36,799 bases of DNA from Aureococcus anophagefferens. Lineage: Eukaryota; Sar; Pelagophyceae; Pelagomonadales; Pelagomonadaceae. Under the pieces are notes generated by a model. That model was not told the origin of the DNA, made no database searches, and saw only the letters and a program-made list of their open reading frames with translations. Position numbers and translations under genes: made by a program. The first letter of the stretch is position 1, and each line of letters starts with the position of its first letter. Positions 8,211 to 16,391 of the stretch are shown piece after piece. The stretch covers positions 608,827 through 645,625 of the forward strand of contig NW_008705575.1 in assembly GCF_000186865.1 (NCBI RefSeq), read 5' to 3'.

Positions 8211-10295
8211 ATGCCCAAGGACCTCCAGCAGCTCCAGCCCCCGCCGGCGGACGGCGACGAGCCCATGTTGGACGGGCGCGCGGACGAGCCGGCGGCGCCC
8301 GGGGCGGTCCCGCCGCGCGGCCGGAGCCCGCCGGAGCGCGCGGGCGAGCGGAGCCCGAACTCGGCGTCGAGCGGCGGCTCCTACGGGGGCCTCGAGGGCC
8401 TCACGGACCTCGGCGGCATGGGCATGCCCGGGGATTTGGGGCTCACGGGCTTCGTGCCGTCCGCGTGGACCGACGACATGGACTTCATGTGCGAGGGCCT
8501 CCGCGAGGACAGGACGCGGCGCCGGTCGTCGTCCAAGTCCGACGACAGCGACAAGTCCTCCGGGTCCGGCGGCCGCCACGCCGCGTCCCGCTTCAAGGCC
8601 CACGCCGCGGACCCGCGCCGCGGCCGGTCCGGCTCCGCGCCGCCGCGGCACCGCCGCGACGACGCGCCCCGGCGCCGCGCGCCGCCCGAGCCCCGGGGCC
8701 CGCCGCGCCGCGACGACCTCATCGCGCCCCTGCCGGCCTTCGCGACGGGCTACGACGCCTACGCGCTCCACGCGCCGCCGCCGCCGCTCCGGCCCGCGCC
8801 CGAGCCCGCGGGCTTCGGTTCGGAGTGGAGCCCGCTAACAGGCGGCTACGCCGCGCCGCCGCCGGCCGAGGGCGCCGCGCCCTGGTACGACGCGGACCGC
8901 CAGGCGACGAGCCTGCCCGCGACGGCCGAGGAGGCGAGCGACGCGTCCGGGTCGGGCGCGCCGCGGCCCTCGGAGCCCGCGGCGCAGCCGCAGAAGAAGC
9001 CGAGCTCGCGGCGCCGCGCGCGGCCCCTGGCGCCCCCGGGCGTCCAGCTCAGCGCCGACGAGCGCACGGCCCTCGAGCGCGAGCGGAACCGCGAGCACGC
9101 GCGGAACACGCGCGCGCGGAAGAAGGAGGCCATCGAGAAGCTCAAGCACGACGTCGAGGCCTGGGAGGTCGAGACGCGGCGCACGGAGGAGCGGCGCGCC
9201 GTCAAGGAGCGCAAGTCCGAGCGCCACGAGCGCCTCCTCGCCGAGGTCTTCCGCGCGCGGGGCGAGGCCGTCGTCGACCCCGAGGTCTGGGCGTCGTGGC
9301 TCGCGCCGGGCTTCGAGCTCTGGCAGCCCCAGAGCGACTACGTGGCCCACCGGCCCTCGGACGTCGTCCGCGAGCGCCGCGTGAGCCGCGGCGTCGCGGG
9401 CATGGCCGACGACGTCGCGGCCTGGGCCGTCTTCATGCACGGCGTCGGCCGGTCCGGCGCGTTCTCGTCGCGCATGGCGGAGCCGCCGGCCTACGAGTGC
9501 CGCCACATCCACGCCGACGACAAGGTCGACCCGTCGACCTTTGGGATGTTCGGCGCCGGCGGGGCGCCGCCGCGGCGGCCGCCGCCGCCGGCGAGCAGCC
9601 CGCGCGTCCGCGACGACGAGGTGTCGACGGACGACGAGGACGCGCGCGAGCGCCGCGTGGCCTACGCCCGCGACACGATCATGGGCTTCTGGGCGCTGCG
9701 GACTTTGGACGCCCAGCGCCACGGCGCGCGCTGCGAGGTCGCGCTCCGCGGCATGTACTGCGCGCGGTTCGTCGGCGGCGGCGACGCCACGGCCGAGAAC
9801 CCCATCAAGCTCCTGCGCCTCGAGCTCGCCTACGACATGCAGTCCTTCGCGCGCACCGTCGAGGCCGCGGCGTCCGCGCCCCTCCCCTACGCGCCCAACA
9901 GCCTCTACGACGCGACGTTCCACGACGACCCCCGCGCCAAGGTCGTCACGACGGCGCGCCGGCCCTTCGTCATCGCCAACGTCAACCAGGCCTGGCTCGA
10001 CCTCTGCGGCTTCGGCAAGGACGAGGTCCTCGGGCGCACCATGTCCTGCATCCAGGGCGAGCTCACCGACAGGCGCGCCGTCGAGTCCGTCCACGCCGCC
10101 GTCGCCGCGGGCCGCGCCGCGGACATGACGCTCATCAACTACACCTCCAAGGGCGACGCCTTCCTCAACTACCTCCGGGTCTTCCCCCTCTACGCGGACG
10201 CGAACCCGAACCAGCGGCCCTCCAACTACCTCGGCATCCTCGAGGACCACGCGAAGCGCCGCCACGCGAAGCTCGACGACGGCCCCACCGCATGA
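8211..10295 (+). CDS. bZIP-PAS transcription factor (stramenopile type)
   Basis: 694 aa from the first in-frame ATG at 8211. Residues 1-285 are low-complexity, Pro/Arg/Ser-rich. The bZIP basic region (about 284-310) is ERERNREHARNTRARKK, with the invariant Asn293 and Arg301 in the N-x7-R spacing; the following helix is rich in charged residues and not an ideal leucine zipper. The middle (about 350-555) carries W.SWLAPGFELWQP and GFWALRTLDAQRHG blocks of the kind seen in diatom bZIP-PAS proteins (recall, unsearched). The C-terminal PAS (about 565-680) has PFVIANVNQAWLDLCGF, GRTMSCIQG and LINYTSKGDAFLNYL. The Cys position of a photoactive LOV is Met611; Cys613 sits two places later. The product should bind DNA in the nucleus. 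Aureochromes also join bZIP and LOV, but keep the Cys, so I prefer bZIP-PAS. Confidence 0.83.
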   Translation: MPKDLQQLQPPPADGDEPMLDGRADEPAAPGAVPPRGRSPPERAGERSPNSASSGGSYGGLEGLTDLGGMGMPGDLGLTGFVPSAWTDDMDFMCEGLREDRTRRRSSSKSDDSDKSSGSGGRHAASRFKAHAADPRRGRSGSAPPRHRRDDAPRRRAPPEPRGPPRRDDLIAPLPAFATGYDAYALHAPPPPLRPAPEPAGFGSEWSPLTGGYAAPPPAEGAAPWYDADRQATSLPATAEEASDASGSGAPRPSEPAAQPQKKPSSRRRARPLAPPGVQLSADERTALERERNREHARNTRARKKEAIEKLKHDVEAWEVETRRTEERRAVKERKSERHERLLAEVFRARGEAVVDPEVWASWLAPGFELWQPQSDYVAHRPSDVVRERRVSRGVAGMADDVAAWAVFMHGVGRSGAFSSRMAEPPAYECRHIHADDKVDPSTFGMFGAGGAPPRRPPPPASSPRVRDDEVSTDDEDARERRVAYARDTIMGFWALRTLDAQRHGARCEVALRGMYCARFVGGGDATAENPIKLLRLELAYDMQSFARTVEAAASAPLPYAPNSLYDATFHDDPRAKVVTTARRPFVIANVNQAWLDLCGFGKDEVLGRTMSCIQGELTDRRAVESVHAAVAAGRAADMTLINYTSKGDAFLNYLRVFPLYADANPNQRPSNYLGILEDHAKRRHAKLDDGPTA

Positions 10296-10432
10296 GCACC
10301 GCGAAAGCATTCCCCCCCCCCCCCCTCTCCCCCGCCGCTTCGCTGTCGTCGCGAGTAACCTCGAGCGCTCGCACCTTACGGGCGGCTGGGGGGGCGCAAC
10401 AACACAACAGGGGGGGGCTTTCTGGCGCGCGA

Positions 10433-11164
10433 TCACACGGCCGCGCGGAGGTGGCCGAAGGCGCCGGTCTCCTCGGCGCGCCAGCTCAGCTGCTCGATGT
10501 ACTCGAGGGCGAGCTCGACGGAGAGGGCGATGTCCTCGGGCTGGCCGTCGTCGTCCTCGAGCGACGGCGCGGACGCGATCGAGTTGTCGGACGCGAGCAC
10601 CTCCTCGGCGATGTCCCAGGCCCAGGGCGCGCCGGAGGCCTGGGCCTCGGCGACGGCGGCGTCGCGCGCGGCGGCGTCGGGGTGCGCGGCGCGCGACGCC
10701 CACGGCGCCGCGAGGTTCGCGAGCGGGATCGGCGACACGCCGTCGTCGATGACGTTGGCCGCGGACGCGCGGCGCCGCGCGGACCGGTAGGTGCGCAGCC
10801 AGGCCACGTACTCGCGGCTCGAGCTCATGCGCGCCAGGAGCTCGAGGTCCGCCTCGCGCTCCGAAACGGGGTAGGCCTCCCGCGCGTCCGGCGTGTGCCG
10901 CGCGTCGCGCTGGCGACATTCTTCGAGGAGCGCGTACGAGATCTTCGCCTCCTGGCTGTCGACGCCGTAGCGCGCCTCGGACTCGCGCGCGGCGCTGACG
11001 AGCGCCGCGTCGCAGGCCGCGAGGTCGATGGAGATCTTCCGGTTGTCGGGCGACGCCACGGCCGCGAGGGCGCGCCACCGGTCCGCGTCGTTCGACGTGA
11101 GCCGCGGCGGCGCGAGGGACGTCGTCGACGCCAAGACCATGGTCATGCCCGTCCCGAAGCGCAT
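10433..11164 (-). CDS. Uncharacterised protein with possible CP12-like motifs
   Basis: The stop is at 10433 and the frame is open to 11221; candidate starts are 11164, 11146 and 11140 (MRFGTG, MTMVLAS, MVLAS). From 11164 it is 243 aa. Two segments look like weak repeats of one motif: ACDAALVSAARESEARYGVD with SQEAKISYALLEEC, and ARDAAVAEAQASG with APWAWDIAEEVLASDN. The second resembles the AWD.VEEL signature of CP12, the intrinsically disordered Calvin-cycle regulator that bridges GAPDH and PRK. The expected cysteine pair is not convincing, so the assignment is tentative. The N-terminus is short and weakly hydrophobic, so plastid import is not clear. The first part of this gene and its promoter recur at 12164-12568. 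It is convergent with the bZIP-PAS gene. Confidence 0.5.
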   Translation of the reverse strand: MRFGTGMTMVLASTTSLAPPRLTSNDADRWRALAAVASPDNRKISIDLAACDAALVSAARESEARYGVDSQEAKISYALLEECRQRDARHTPDAREAYPVSEREADLELLARMSSSREYVAWLRTYRSARRRASAANVIDDGVSPIPLANLAAPWASRAAHPDAAARDAAVAEAQASGAPWAWDIAEEVLASDNSIASAPSLEDDDGQPEDIALSVELALEYIEQLSWRAEETGAFGHLRAAV

Positions 11165-11285
11165 CCTGACGAAGCGGATTACTCTTGACGGCAAACCGCG
11201 CGGGCGAATGTGGCGCGTCACAGCGTTGTTTGGCGCGCGCTGATTGGCGGAGGCCGTGATCTACACACATGAGCCTCCATCGCCG
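10881..11285. repeat. Duplicated block 1, copy 1 (405 bp)
   Basis: Matches 12164-12568 at a constant offset of 1283, with no difference that I could see. It covers the 5' part of the CP12-like gene and its promoter. It continues directly into block 2 (11280-11448) without interruption, so this copy keeps the uninterrupted arrangement. Confidence 0.85.
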
Positions 11286-11457
11286 CCGCGCCGCCACGGA
11301 TCGCTGCGCTCGCGCCGACGCTCGCACCGCGCGTGATCGACGAGGATGGTGGCTCGGCTGTCCTCGCTGCTCTTCGCGACGCCATCCTCGCACAGTTCGG
11401 TGCCGCCAGGACCCCTGTCGACCCCTGGCGTACAATTTGCCACAGCGGACCTCCAAG
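11280..11457. repeat. Duplicated block 2, copy 1, with two empty insertion sites
   Basis: Bases 11280-11448 match 12895-13063 at offset 1615, and 11449-11457 match 13515-13523. The 8-mers catcgccg (11278-11285) and cacagcgg (11441-11448) are single here, but flank insertions in the second copy. This is the unoccupied allele or paralogue. Confidence 0.85.
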
Positions 11458-12162
11458 GACGCCGCAAAGAGGGGGGGTGTTGCTCCGCCACTGGCGTCGG
11501 CGGCACCCCTGCGTGCGGAGCGGGGTGGTACATCTTACGCAACGTAAATGGCCTACCCCAGCCGTCACACCGACGTCGCACCCAAAACCAAGGGGCGTAT
11601 CCAACGCCATCGATGGTGACGCGCTTCGCTGGCACGGACTTGTACGCCGCGGCAGCCCCGCGGAGACGAGGCCCGCGCGGTGGAATTTGGTCGACGCCAG
11701 AACCACCTCCGATGGGGGCACCGACGGTCAGGCTTACGCCTAGGGGTCATGGAAGGCCACTCCGACCACCAGAGCGGGCTGCCGTGCGTCGGAAGCTTGG
11801 GCTCAGAGGTCTCCGCTCCCGGCCCGCGCGTACGTGTTTGGTACTCAAGCCAGCGAAACGGCTAGCCATTCGTCCCAATCCGAGCGCTTGTTTTTGTCAC
11901 GTATAGCCACCGGGCGTCCCTGGCCGCTAGCCAAAAACCGCACGTTCGGGCGTCCGACGCGTCGGCCATCGGACGCCGTCGCCGGAGCAAGACCCCCCAT
12001 CGCAAAGTCCGGGACACGACACCGTGTCGATAAAAATTGGCAGGCGCCGACGCGCTGTCAACGCAACCAAACCGCCCAGCTGTGCGCGACCCATNNNNNN
12101 NNNNNNNNNNNNNNNNNNNNNNNNNNNNNNNNNNNNNNNNNNNNGCGGTCGCTCTGAGGTCC
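11458..12162. other. Gene-free tract up to and across the N gap
   Basis: No credible gene. It holds a 9-bp inverted repeat GGCGTCCGA...TCGGACGCC (11949-11957 and 11969-11977, 11-nt loop), then a 94-bp segment (12000-12093) repeated at 14309-14402, then 51 Ns (12094-12144), i.e. a scaffold gap. The short open frames are all without domains or good starts. Confidence 0.6.
12000..12093. repeat. 94-bp repeat, copy 1, ending at the N gap
   Basis: Starts cgcaaagtccgggacacgac and ends gtgcgcgacccat at the first N. It matches 14309-14402, the region just upstream of the nucleotidyltransferase gene, except for one inserted A in the later copy (near 14356). This suggests that the contig ended in the promoter of that gene and was joined to a second copy of the locus. 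Confidence 0.8.
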
Positions 12163-12429
12163 CCGCGCGTCCGGCGTGTGCCGCGCGTCGCGCTGGCGAC
12201 ATTCTTCGAGGAGCGCGTACGAGATCTTCGCCTCCTGGCTGTCGACGCCGTAGCGCGCCTCGGACTCGCGCGCGGCGCTGACGAGCGCCGCGTCGCAGGC
12301 CGCGAGGTCGATGGAGATCTTCCGGTTGTCGGGCGACGCCACGGCCGCGAGGGCGCGCCACCGGTCCGCGTCGTTCGACGTGAGCCGCGGCGGCGCGAGG
12401 GACGTCGTCGACGCCAAGACCATGGTCAT
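12162..12429 (-). pseudogene. Partial second copy of the CP12-like gene
   Basis: From the start equivalent to 11146 (here 12429) the protein matches copy 1 through RQRDARHTPDAR and then changes to GPQSDR and enters the N gap. The 3' two thirds, including the AWDIAEEV motif, are absent from the assembled sequence. It is either a truncated duplicate or the start of a second haplotype whose remainder was lost in the gap. Confidence 0.65.
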
Positions 12430-12568
12430 GCCCGTCCCGAAGCGCATCCTGACGAAGCGGATTACTCTTGACGGCAAACCGCGCGGGCGAATGTGGCGCG
12501 TCACAGCGTTGTTTGGCGCGCGCTGATTGGCGGAGGCCGTGATCTACACACATGAGCCTCCATCGCCG

Positions 12569-12892
12569 ACGGGCCCCTGCACGACGGTCCGGCCCCGGGA
12601 CGGGGGCCGGGGACGGCGGGCACGGGGGTTCCGGCACGGTAAATGCGCTCCGGGCACGCGGCCCGGCACGGGCCCGGCACGCGGCACGGCACTCGGCACG
12701 GGCCCCCGGGCACGGGCCGGGCACGGGCCACGCGGCCCGGCACGGGCCCGGCACTCGGCACGGGCCCCGGGCACGGGCCGGGCACGGGCCGGGGAGGCCC
12801 GGCACGGGCCCGGCACGGGGCCCCGGGCACGGCCCGGGCACGGGCCGGGGACGTGGCCGGGGACCGCGGCACGCACCGTCGCGCAGGGCCCC
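12569..12892. mobile_element. 324-bp GC-rich TIR element, inserted in copy 2
   Basis: Placed between catcgccg (12561-12568) and cttcgccg (12893-12900), which are single in copy 1 (7 of 8 bases agree). The ends are imperfect inverted repeats, GGGCCCCTGCACGACGGTCCG against GGGGCCCTGCGCGACGGTGCG on the other strand (18/21). The interior is a degenerate array of GGCACGGGCC-type units, an extreme low-complexity sequence. Size, TIRs and 8-bp target duplication suggest a MITE-like element, possibly hAT-related. Confidence 0.72.
12650..12860. repeat. GGGCACGGGCC tandem array
   Basis: Many imperfect copies of CGGCACGGGCC and CGGGCACGGGC follow one another. All six frames are open here only because of this composition, so apparent proteins (Arg/Pro/Gly/Ala repeats) are not genes. 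Confidence 0.85.
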
Positions 12893-12894
12893 CT

Positions 12895-13063
12895 TCGCCG
12901 CCGCGCCGCCACGGATCGCTGCGCTCGCGCCGACGCTCGCACCGCGCGTGATCGACGAGGATGGTGGCTCGGCTGTCCTCGCTGCTCTTCGCGACGCCAT
13001 CCTCGCACAGTTCGGTGCCGCCAGGACCCCTGTCGACCCCTGGCGTACAATTTGCCACAGCGG
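12895..13063. repeat. Duplicated block 2, copy 2
   Basis: 169 bp matching 11280-11448 with no difference noticed. It is bounded on both sides by inserted elements and continues as acctccaag at 13515-13523, after which similarity to copy 1 ends. Confidence 0.85.
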
Positions 13064-13506
13064 CGGGGTCGGACGTAACGGCTTACCTAACATGTTACTT
13101 ACGACTTACATTCGGCCAAAACGACTTACCTGACGGGTTACTTTCGGACTCCACGACTTACCCGGCGGCCTACCTCGGCCCGAGGCCGCGCGGGGCGGGC
13201 GCCGCTTTCGCGGAGCGCGCGCGCGGCGGGGCAATCCGACGGCGTCGGCGCCGTGGATGTCCAGAAGGCCAACGACGAGAGTGGCAAGATCCTCCACTCG
13301 TGCGCCACGCGCTGGCTCGGGCGCAGCGACGCGCTGGCGAGCGTCGTCAAGTCCCTCGTAGCCCGCGGGTTTTGGCGAGTGCCCAGTCATCCGTCCGTTT
13401 TGGCGAGCTCAACGACTTACCCCGGGGCCCGACGACTTACCCTACGACTTACAATCGGCGCCAACGACTTAAAAACGGGTTACTTTTTTCGTTACGTCCG
13501 ACCCCG
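13064..13506. mobile_element. 443-bp TIR element with 8-bp target duplication, hAT-like
   Basis: Both termini are the perfect 17-bp inverted repeat CGGGGTCGGACGTAACG (13064-13080 and 13490-13506). It is flanked by identical 8-bp duplications cacagcgg (13056-13063, 13507-13514) that occur once at the empty site in copy 1. Subterminal 9-mers ACGACTTAC lie three near the left end (13101, 13121, 13153) and three near the right end (13412, 13432, 13444), all in the same orientation, as expected for transposase-binding sites. An 8-bp duplication fits the hAT superfamily. Too short to be autonomous. Confidence 0.88.
13226..13402 (+). pseudogene. Possible transposase fragment inside the 443-bp element
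   Basis: The frame containing VDVQKANDESGKILHS and CATRWLGRSDALASVVKSL is open for about 50 codons around 13253-13402. The TRWLGR..AL pattern resembles the TRW block of hAT-family transposases, where Trp lies near the catalytic fold. It is much too short to be active and has no clear start. Similarity is judged by eye only. Confidence 0.35.
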
Positions 13507-13523
13507 CACAGCGGACCTCCAAG

Positions 13524-14308
13524 AGCCAAGGTACTGGTCTCTAATAGGCTTAGGCTAAGAGGCGCCCCCTCTCAAAACCCCCCACCCTTTTTGCGCCGAG
13601 CTCCCAGAGGCGGCGGCGGCGGCGAACTCGTCGTCGGCGAGCTCGAGCATCATGAAAAACGTGCGGAAGCCGACCAGCGGCTCGCAATCGGCGAACTAGT
13701 CGTCGATCTCCGGGCTTGAGAAGGTCGTCAAAGAGCGTCGTTCCGCGAACTGGTAGGCGAGGCCGTGGGCGCGGCGACGACGTCCGTGTAGCGGTCGGGG
13801 ACCTCCGCGACGATGGTGTTCGTCGTCGAGACGGTCGAGCTCGTCGCGTGCGCGCCGACGGCGAGCGCGCTCGTCGCGCCGAGACGGTCGGCCGAGCGCG
13901 CAGCGTCGACGGCGTCCGCCGCGCGCGTTTCAGGGCTCCCGCGAGCAGCCGACGCGTTCAGCGCCCGCGTAGGGTCTGTCGGCGCCTAGGAGAGCGGCTC
14001 CGTGCCGCCGGAGCGGCTCGCGCGGACCGGGTCCGCCGAGGTTGACGCTCGGAACACGTTCCGGCCCGAGGCCGTGCCCGTACGCCGACGCCGTCGTCAC
14101 ACTCGACGCAGCGCCCAACGTAGGGGCGGGGGGTGCCGGGGCGCCCGGCGACGGGGTCGCAGGCGCCCGAGAGGGCCAGGGGTCGCGGCCAGCGACGCAC
14201 GCACGACCCGTTCACGGCTTCGGCGTCCGCTTCAAGCCGGCTGACCAAAAACCCCCCCACAAAAAAGGGGGGGGGGTAAGACGTTTTTAGCGGGCGGCAA
14301 ATGACGCC
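13524..14308. other. Gene-free tract with degenerate coding-like fragments
   Basis: No intact gene. On the minus strand a fragment EIDD-stop-FADCEPLVGFRTFF-MMLELADDEF (about 13610-13715) and an open stretch DRLGATSALAVGAH..VPDRYTDVVAAPTASPTS (about 13735-13960) read like coding sequence but have stops and no starts. They could be relics. A C7-8nt-G10 hairpin lies at 14252-14276. Confidence 0.4.
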
Positions 14309-14402
14309 GCAAAGTCCGGGACACGACACCGTGTCGATAAAAATTGGCAGGCGCCAGACGCGCTGTCAACGCAACCAAACCGCCCAGCTGTGCGCGACCC
14401 AT
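14309..14402. repeat. 94-bp repeat, copy 2, upstream of the nucleotidyltransferase
   Basis: Second copy of 12000-12093 with one extra A. Here it leads straight into the region upstream of the ATG at 14507, so it is probably part of that gene's promoter or 5' UTR. Confidence 0.8.
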
Positions 14403-14506
14403 CAGCAGCCCTAGCATCTCTGCAACCCTACGCAGCCCTCCGCGCCGTCGCCGACGCGCCCCGCGACGCAGGAAAGCGCGCGACAAGCTACCCACAAACT
14501 CGAGCC

Positions 14507-16324
14507 ATGTCGGAGCAGGTCAAGCGCGCGAACCGGCGCCAGTCGCTCAACGCCATGCTGCGCGTCGAGGGCTTCGACGTCGTCGTCGTCTGCACGGGCA
14601 CGGAGCACCAGGCGAGCTTCTGGCAGGCGCGGCTCGAGCGCGGCGGGAGCACGATCGTGCCCAAGGGCGCGACGGTGCTCTGCGTGCACGAGGACTGGAA
14701 CGGCGGCGCGGGCAACGGCCTGGGCACGCTCTACGCCTGGCGCAAGGCCTGCGCCCTCGCGAAAGCCAAGGGCCGGGGCGACCTCGCCGCGGAGCTCGCG
14801 GCCGGAACCGTCGCGGCGGCGGTCTACCACACGGCGGGCAAGGGCACGCGGCTCGCGCCGCTGCCCGGCGCGGAGAACAACAACAAGCCCGGCGTCAAGC
14901 TGCCCGTCGTCGCGCCCCTCGGCGCGTCGGGCGCCGCCGTGCCCCTGACGATTTTAGAGTCCGTCGTCAAGCAGACGGGCGTCTACGCGGCGTCGCGCAA
15001 GGGCCGGCTCTCCGTCTTCTGGGGCGACCAGATCTTCATCCCGACGCTGCCGGCGACCTACGACGCGCCCCGCGCCCACGCCGACATCCTCTGCATGCTC
15101 GCGCCCATGCCCGACGCGAAAACGTGGAAGGACCGGGGTTTGGAGAAGTACGGGCTCGTCGCGGTCGGCAAGAGCGGCGCTGCGTGCCAGATCGAGAAGG
15201 TGGACCACGGCACGGCCGTGGCCATGACCGAGAGCCTCGGGGGCATTTCTGACGTCGGGACTTCCCTGGGGTCCTTCTCCGTGACCGCCGCGCTCCTGGA
15301 AGCGCTGACGGCGGAATTCGCGAAGGAGCTCGACGCGAAGCGCGGCTGCTTCGACAGCGACCCCCACTGGTGGATGCCCATGACGCTGCCCCTCGACGCC
15401 TACGTGGCTTTGATGGCCAAGAAGGGCATCGACGCCGTCGCGTCGACGGCGCACCACGGCCGCGTCCGGGCCATGCTCCAGCGCTTCGACGACGGCGGCA
15501 AGCACCTGCTCGGGCCCGTGTGGAAATCAAATCTTCAACCCGACTTCAATGTGAGCGTAATTGAACGGATTGCGCCGGATCTTCGGCTGTGCTTCGAGAA
15601 CTCGACGAGAGCAATCGATTCGTCCAAAAATCAGCCGAATCGACTTCGATTTGATTGAGATAGAGAGTTCTGAAGTTTGGTGGGGACCCCCCAAACCAGT
15701 GGTTGATTTCCACACAGGCTCGGGCCCGTCGACGTCGGCGGCGACGCGTACTGGTGGGACTACGGCCAGCTCAAGCTCTACCTGCGGAACGCGCTGCGCC
15801 TCGTCGAGGACGGCGTCGAGGCCGGCGCCATGCGCGAGTTCCTCAACGCGCCGCGGCCGTGCGGCGCGCCCGACGGCTCGGCGCTCGTCGTCGACGACAA
15901 GAGTTGCCTCAGCGACGTCCGCGTCGCCGCGGGCACGTGCCACAAGTCCGTGGCGGCGGCCGTGACGGCGGGCACCGTCGAGCTCGACGGCGCCGTGCTC
16001 GTCAACGTCACGGCCGCGTCCGTCGTCGCCGCGCCGGGCGCGGTCGCCTACAACGTCGTCGAGGACGGGCCGTTGGTGCTCGAGGCGGGGGAGGTCGTCA
16101 CGGACGTCTTCATGGAGGACGGCACGAAGCACCGCCAGCGGTCCACGACGGCCGTCGACGGCGGCAAGGCCTGGAAGGAGGCCGTCGAGGGCAACAAGTT
16201 CTCCTTCGAGCAGGTCTACAAGATGAACCTCGCGACGGACGTGTCCAAGACCGCGGACCTCGCCGCCGCGGCCCACGCGGACCTCGCCGCCGTCCTCCTC
16301 GCGAAGAACCTCGCCGTGCAGTAG
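14507..16324 (+). CDS. NDP-sugar pyrophosphorylase-like nucleotidyltransferase
   Basis: CDS join(14507..15507, 15718..16324), 535 aa. The nucleotide-binding loop shows as HTAGKGTRLAPLPGAENNNKPG, similar to the GGxGTRLxPLT..xKP signature of nucleotidyl transferases, and a GDQIFIP segment could carry the metal-binding Asp. An N-terminal block DVVVVCTGTEHQ then WNGGAGNGLGTLYAW recalls the region before the loop in fucose-1-phosphate guanylyltransferase-type enzymes. The C-terminal half (VLVNVTAASVVAAPGAVAYNVV) looks like a left-handed beta-helix. It should join a sugar phosphate to a nucleotide for polysaccharide or glycan synthesis; the sugar is unknown. The intron is an introner with a GC donor; its removal restores HLLGPVDVGGDAYWWDY. 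The ATG at 14507 begins a conserved-looking helix. Stop is 67 bp from a convergent gene. Confidence 0.66.
15508..15717 (+). mobile_element. Introner, family B, in the nucleotidyltransferase gene
   Basis: 210-nt intron made of the target copy GCTCGGGC (15508-15515) plus a 202-bp element (15516-15717), then the second copy GCTCGGGC (15718-15725), 8/8. Termini are CCGTGTGGAAATCAA and, inverted, CTGTGTGGAAATCAA (14/15). The frame requires the 5' splice site at GC of the target copy; the GT at 15518 gives the wrong frame. The acceptor is CACACAG. The core GATTCGTCCAAAAATCAGCC matches family A. Confidence 0.85.
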
Positions 16325-16391
16325 GCCACAGACGCCTTAAAGCAAGCCCCCTCTAGCGCCTCCGAGCGGCGGAAGGCGCGCGAGGCGCGGG

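Noticed and set aside
8211..10295. Aureochrome
   Set aside because: bZIP plus LOV-like order fits, but the basic region and the missing Cys (Met611) match the bZIP-PAS family better.
7871..11188. Plus-strand 1105-codon open frame
   Set aside because: It is a shadow of the bZIP-PAS gene and of the minus-strand CP12-like gene; composition is Arg/Ala/Gly-rich with no domain.
8835..11456. Minus-strand 873-codon open frame
   Set aside because: Antisense shadow caused by high GC. It crosses two real genes and lacks any recognisable motif.
11261..11750. Several 60-190 codon frames on both strands
   Set aside because: Overlapping, no domains, and they cross the edges of repeat blocks. Considered chance frames.
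12094..12144. Continuous reading through the Ns
   Set aside because: The 51 Ns are a scaffold gap of unknown true length; frames with X residues cannot be trusted.
12552..13133. Proteins encoded in the GGCACGGGCC region
   Set aside because: Open frames on both strands follow from the tandem array. No start context or domain, and the tract is an inserted element.
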